64,000 nt of DNA from Tubiluchus corallicola. Its lineage: Eukaryota > Priapulida > Priapulimorpha > Priapulimorphida > Tubiluchidae. A model generated the notes under the pieces. It did not search any database. It worked only from the letters and a program-made list of their open reading frames with translations, and was not told where the DNA came from. The DNA lies in the NCBI GenBank assembly GCA_030141605.1, contig JAQGDQ010000693.1, forward strand, positions 47,451 through 111,450. Direction: 5' to 3'. This document shows positions 60,701-64,000 of this stretch, piece by piece. A program made the translations under genes and the position numbers. Position 1 is the first letter of the stretch; every line of letters begins with the position of its first letter.

Positions 60701-61494
60701 ACCAACAAGACAATGTGCTCATTAAGACAGATTGTACAACAATGATAGTCGAGTCTCAATTTAATGATGCTGAATCATTGCAGAAAGAAAATTCTCATAT
60801 CTGCAAGAAAATCTTGTGTCTGGCTCAAGAAAAAACTCGTTTAGAATCTGAAAATAATGCGGCAAAGTCTGAGCTTATAATGTTAACTGATAAAAGCACG
60901 AAATTTGGACAAGAAAACCAAAAGCTTTCTGATAAAGTACGGCAACTATCTGAAGAAGTTGTGTCATTAACAACAGAAAATGAGGACATCAATAGTAGAC
61001 TTAAACTCCAAATTGATGAAAATGCTCGCTTAGTTAATGTTCATTCACAGAAACAAAAAGAATTGATGTCAAAAGTGGAATCCTTGCAGTCAGAAAAAGA
61101 CAGTGTGAGTAAAACATTAAAAGGTTTGGGACTGATTCTTGAAAAAGAGCAGATCGATCATTCGAAGAAAGAACAATTGTGGAAGCAAGAAATAGCCGAA
61201 GTTTCAAAAAGAGAAACAGTTTTGCAGTCGCAAGTGTCCCATCTGGCAGAGAAACTTGCAGAACAACTGTCGAAAAACACAGAATTAAATAAGGTACTGG
61301 AAGAAACAACAAGAGAATGGCAACAGCAGAAAGCGCAGCTAGAAAAAGAAGAAGCTGAGTTGGAGGAACAGAAACAACTATTCAATCGATTGACTGAAGC
61401 AGCTCAGAATGTTTTGCAGGATAGGGTAATGTTGGAGGAACTAGTGTGCAATGCTACTACCCAACTAGGTGCTATAAGGAATAAGGAAGCAGAG
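57777..61494 (+). CDS. Long coiled-coil protein, unrecognised (first four coding exons)
   Basis: Coding exons 57777-57827, 58327-58516, 59330-59526 and 60493-61494 join in frame (phases 0, 1, 0) to about 480 residues from MADTPESQRYRLL. After a short N-terminus, most of the sequence is predicted coiled coil with Leu heptads. A basic Pro-rich hinge (RGPGRPATPKPKES) interrupts it at residues 80-94. Exon 4 alone is 1,002 bp and encodes uninterrupted Glu/Gln/Lys/Leu heptads. I do not recognise the family; golgin-, centrosome- or Hook-like scaffolds are all possible. The donor at 61495 (GTATTG) lets the gene continue, but I found no further + strand exon before the window ends. The alternative is a stop at 61530 if that intron is retained. 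Confidence 0.75.
58959..59245. mobile_element. Terminal-inverted-repeat element, family A (second copy)
   Basis: It lies in the intron before exon 3 of the coiled-coil gene. The left end CAGTAGGCGCCATGTATTAG is followed by ACTCAC, then GTAGAATCA, CACCTAATTG and CTCAAAAACGTCT. The right end of the intronic nesprin element at 17090 carries the same run in reverse complement. The right end of this copy is less certain. Confidence 0.5.
59527..60492 (+). other. Intron of the coiled-coil gene
   Basis: There is a hint of a decayed open stretch on the - strand (59640-59950) that I cannot assign to a family. Nothing else is seen. Confidence 0.4.
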
Positions 61495-61744
61495 GTATTG
61501 CTATGCTATATGCGTAAAAAAGATTGTTAAACAGTGTTGCACTAGCTTGGTATCATAAAGGTTTTACAAAACAGCCTTGTAAAATAGCATTTTACTAAAA
61601 ATTCATCACATTACGCATGGTAGGCTCTATTTAAACCTATAAGCCACTCTTCTTTTTGTCACTTTTTTGAAATAGCATATGAAAAAGCTTTTGAATTTTA
61701 ATATACCATTTGTCTTTGCTATAGATAAATGATGCTTAAATGAT

Positions 61745-63250
61745 GATTTTAATTAAGAGTCATTCCGTGAGAAAATCAGCAAAATAGTGGAAGGTGACAA
61801 ATCACCGATTTTGTTCATATTCACAGGGTTTGATGGTCCCCTCAGATGTACTCCACAGCCAAAATATTAGATTTCAGAAATGAGCCGTTTCTGAGAAAAG
61901 CCGCCATTTTGATTTTTTTCGGATTTTGGCCATTTTGGCGTAAAAAATTGCCCATTATTTCTCACGTTATTACAGACAGTAAATGAGCGATCCAGCACTA
62001 GTTAATTGGTGATATATATAGTAGGGGTCTTACCCTACCGTACCATTATCGTTGCCAAATTGAACCTCCTTTTCAGTTGGTGTCATCAGATTGCAAAAGA
62101 TACGTGTCTGCTGCTGCTGAATTTAGACGCCATTTTGAAATCCCCATAACTCCACTGGGGCGGGTATTGGGGGACTAATCAATATATTTTTATTTGCAGC
62201 TTGACTAGTCCTACAAATGCATGAAATAAAATTTTGGCCAGCGATCTCCCAAGAGTCCAGAATTTTTAGCCAAAGTTGCTCTTTTTTGCCATTTTCACAA
62301 CCTTGACCTATATTTAGCTATTCGCCTTTGGATGACGGTGTTGCCATTAGAATCGATACAAAGTGCAGCAACGTCAATGTTTATAGTAAAAATGGACTGG
62401 CTTTACATGTCTGGGCACTCCTAGCAACCAGGCCCCTCATCAGGGGCCGCATTCCCTTCGAAGGGCCCCTGTGACGATTACAACATAGTGATTTTTATAA
62501 TCTGTATAAAACACGGAATAATTTCATGTACATAATAACAGTTTCGTGTACAACCTGGGCACTCCTAGCAACCAGGCCCCTCATCAGGGGCCGCATTCCC
62601 TTCGAAGGGCCCCTGTGACGATTACAACATAGTGATTTTTATAATCTGTATAAAACACGGAATAATTTCATGTACATAATAACAGTTTCGTGTACAAGTG
62701 CTCGGGCTATATACCTATGGCCCGTGGATCAATACGGGGGCCTCGGGAGGGCCCCACTGTCTTGACTGAAAAATAGACTTCAGTCAAAAAGGTTTAGTAT
62801 CGCTTTGCTAAACAAGATTCTAAAGTAAGGCGGACAAGGCGAGGCAAGGCACTATTTGTGAAATTGTGTTGAAACCGCCGCGAGCATCGAATATAACATG
62901 TTGCGAACCAATTTTTAAAACGCGCACAGCTTTGTGTGGTCTTGTATTCAACAGGCGAATAGTTGTCAGTCCCTGATATTTTTCCTCAAATCAATTCAAG
63001 TTAATAGTTAGTTAGTTACTAATACCTTGGTGTGACAACTTCGACAACCAGACTTCTGCTTACTAACAACGGGCGTTAACAAAAAAACTGGTTAAGAAAC
63101 GCAGCAAAGGCCAGTACGACCCTGCCTCGGACTCTGTGCAACGTATGTTTCAAGCCATTCGCTCATATTGTATTTAACCGCCAGGTTTCCACCGTCTCGT
63201 AAAGATATACGCATATACACCGACTACCATATTCAACTAAACTCTAACGA
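61745..63250. repeat. Unclassified repeat-like block, locally GC-rich
   Basis: Composition changes abruptly from AT-rich flanks. The block contains several variants of GCCATTTTGG, the 144-bp tandem pair, and further GC-rich palindromic pieces such as GGGGGCCTCGGGAGGGCCCC at about 62737. No ORF or known transposon protein is seen. It could be a non-autonomous mobile element or satellite-related DNA. Confidence 0.45.
62411..62697. repeat. 144-bp perfect tandem duplication with palindromes
   Basis: Units start CTGGGCACTCCTAGCAACCA at 62411 and 62555 and look identical over their length. Each contains GGCCCCTCATCAGGGGCC, a hairpin with 7-bp arms, followed by CCCTTCGAAGGG, a perfect 12-bp palindrome. 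Confidence 0.93.
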
Positions 63251-63647
63251 GAATCAGGGCGCTGACGCTTATAATCGCAAATTTTCAAAATAGCAAAAAG
63301 GCAACAACAAATTCTTTACGTCCACGACAATTTTTTATTCGCATTATAAAGACAAGTAATATACAGGTTTTATAAAGACAAGAAATATACAAGGCACTGT
63401 ATTCTCAAGGAATATGCTAGTATATAATAAAGGCTCTGCCACTGCCTATGACTCTACATTGATTAAATAAGTGTTTTAAAAGACAAATGTTGTACGTTGT
63501 TATTTTTTAGGTTATACTAAATGCTGAGTGTTGATTGCATTACAAATAGATGCTCGAGAACAAAAAAAATCATATGTAAAATATCAAACAAAATAAAATG
63601 CAAAATTGGTAGCACATGTAATACGCTTTCCTGAACAAATTACATAC

Positions 63648-63854
63648 CATTTGCTGAGTTTTTTGAAAAAACATGGAACAATTCCCACGAAGACTATTCA
63701 AGTCAGCTTTCAACATTGACAGTGTACTTAAGAGCTGCACTGCCTGCGATTTTTCTACCACAGACATTCCACTCCGTCTATTATGATCAGCAAGTTCTTC
63801 TGACAGCAGAAGGTTCTGCTGAGACTGAATAAGCTCTTGTTCTCGCTGCTTAAT
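63648..63854 (-). CDS. Isolated coiled-coil exon on the minus strand
   Basis: A 207-bp exon, phase 0 at both ends. On the - strand it is bounded by TTTTCCTTTAAG (acceptor) and GTATGT (donor). It encodes 69 residues starting IKQREQELIQSQQNLLLSEE, with heptad Leu spacing, and ending in FFQKTQQM. I do not recognise the protein. It may belong to a gene on the opposite strand that runs in from beyond 64000. Its style and phase also match the coiled-coil gene at 57777-61494. Confidence 0.6.
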
Positions 63855-64000
63855 CTTAAAGGAAAACAGCATTCTTAGCCTCAATGATCTTTTATAATAA
63901 TGCAATGATCAGTAATTTAAGAGTTTCAATTCTAAATTCATCAAGAATCCTACAAAACCCAACTTTTGTCAACTTTTAATAGAATAATCGTAAACATGTT

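Noticed and set aside
1-64000. CRISPR arrays, rRNA, tRNA or bacterial operons
   Set aside because: The window is clearly animal nuclear DNA; no regular spacer arrays or cloverleaf genes were seen on reading, though a covariance-model search was not possible.

Overview
The window comes from an AT-rich genome of an invertebrate animal. Genes are split by short GT-AG introns and the intergenic DNA is full of decayed transposons. The animal identity rests on a nesprin with a KASH tail, COA7, THUMPD1 and SCCPDH orthologues, and CR1-like LINEs, Tc1 and pogo-type elements. I could not fix the phylum.

Region 1 (1-37839, + strand) is the 3' part of one giant gene, a nesprin (SYNE/MSP-300/ANC-1 family). 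I could chain 46 exons with no frame break, about 3,976 codons, ending in a KASH membrane anchor. The part in the window starts with a very acidic tandem-repeat region (three 471-bp units or partial units plus one 414-bp unit, then four LPI repeats). Duplicated exon modules, another acidic block and a long spectrin-repeat rod follow, and the KASH exon is last. The protein would sit in the outer nuclear membrane, bind SUN proteins in the perinuclear space, and reach into the cytoplasm. The N-terminal part lies upstream of the window. Several introns carry transposon remnants.

Region 2 (37840-42000) holds an intronless SCCPDH-type oxidoreductase on the - strand, convergent with nesprin.

Region 3 (42000-49860) is a transposon cluster: an LINE RT scrap, a 756-bp terminal-inverted-repeat element with subterminal palindromes, an internally deleted LINE with a 2A-like peptide and PHD finger, a second LINE RT remnant on the + strand interrupted by a 342-bp solo LTR with a perfect 5-bp target duplication, and a decayed Tc1 transposon.

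Region 4 (50760-52441) has two intronless + strand genes, COA7 (mitochondrial complex IV assembly) and THUMPD1 (tRNA acetylation adaptor). Only 38 bp separate them, and a strong splice acceptor lies in the gap, which suggests a bicistronic or trans-spliced unit.

Region 5 (52442-57736) is gene-poor, with further transposon ends, a pogo/Tigger-like MITE and the 3' end of another LINE.

Region 6 (57737-64000) holds the first four exons of an unrecognised long coiled-coil protein on the + strand. An unclassified repeat block with a 144-bp tandem duplication follows, then one coiled-coil exon on the - strand at the window end.
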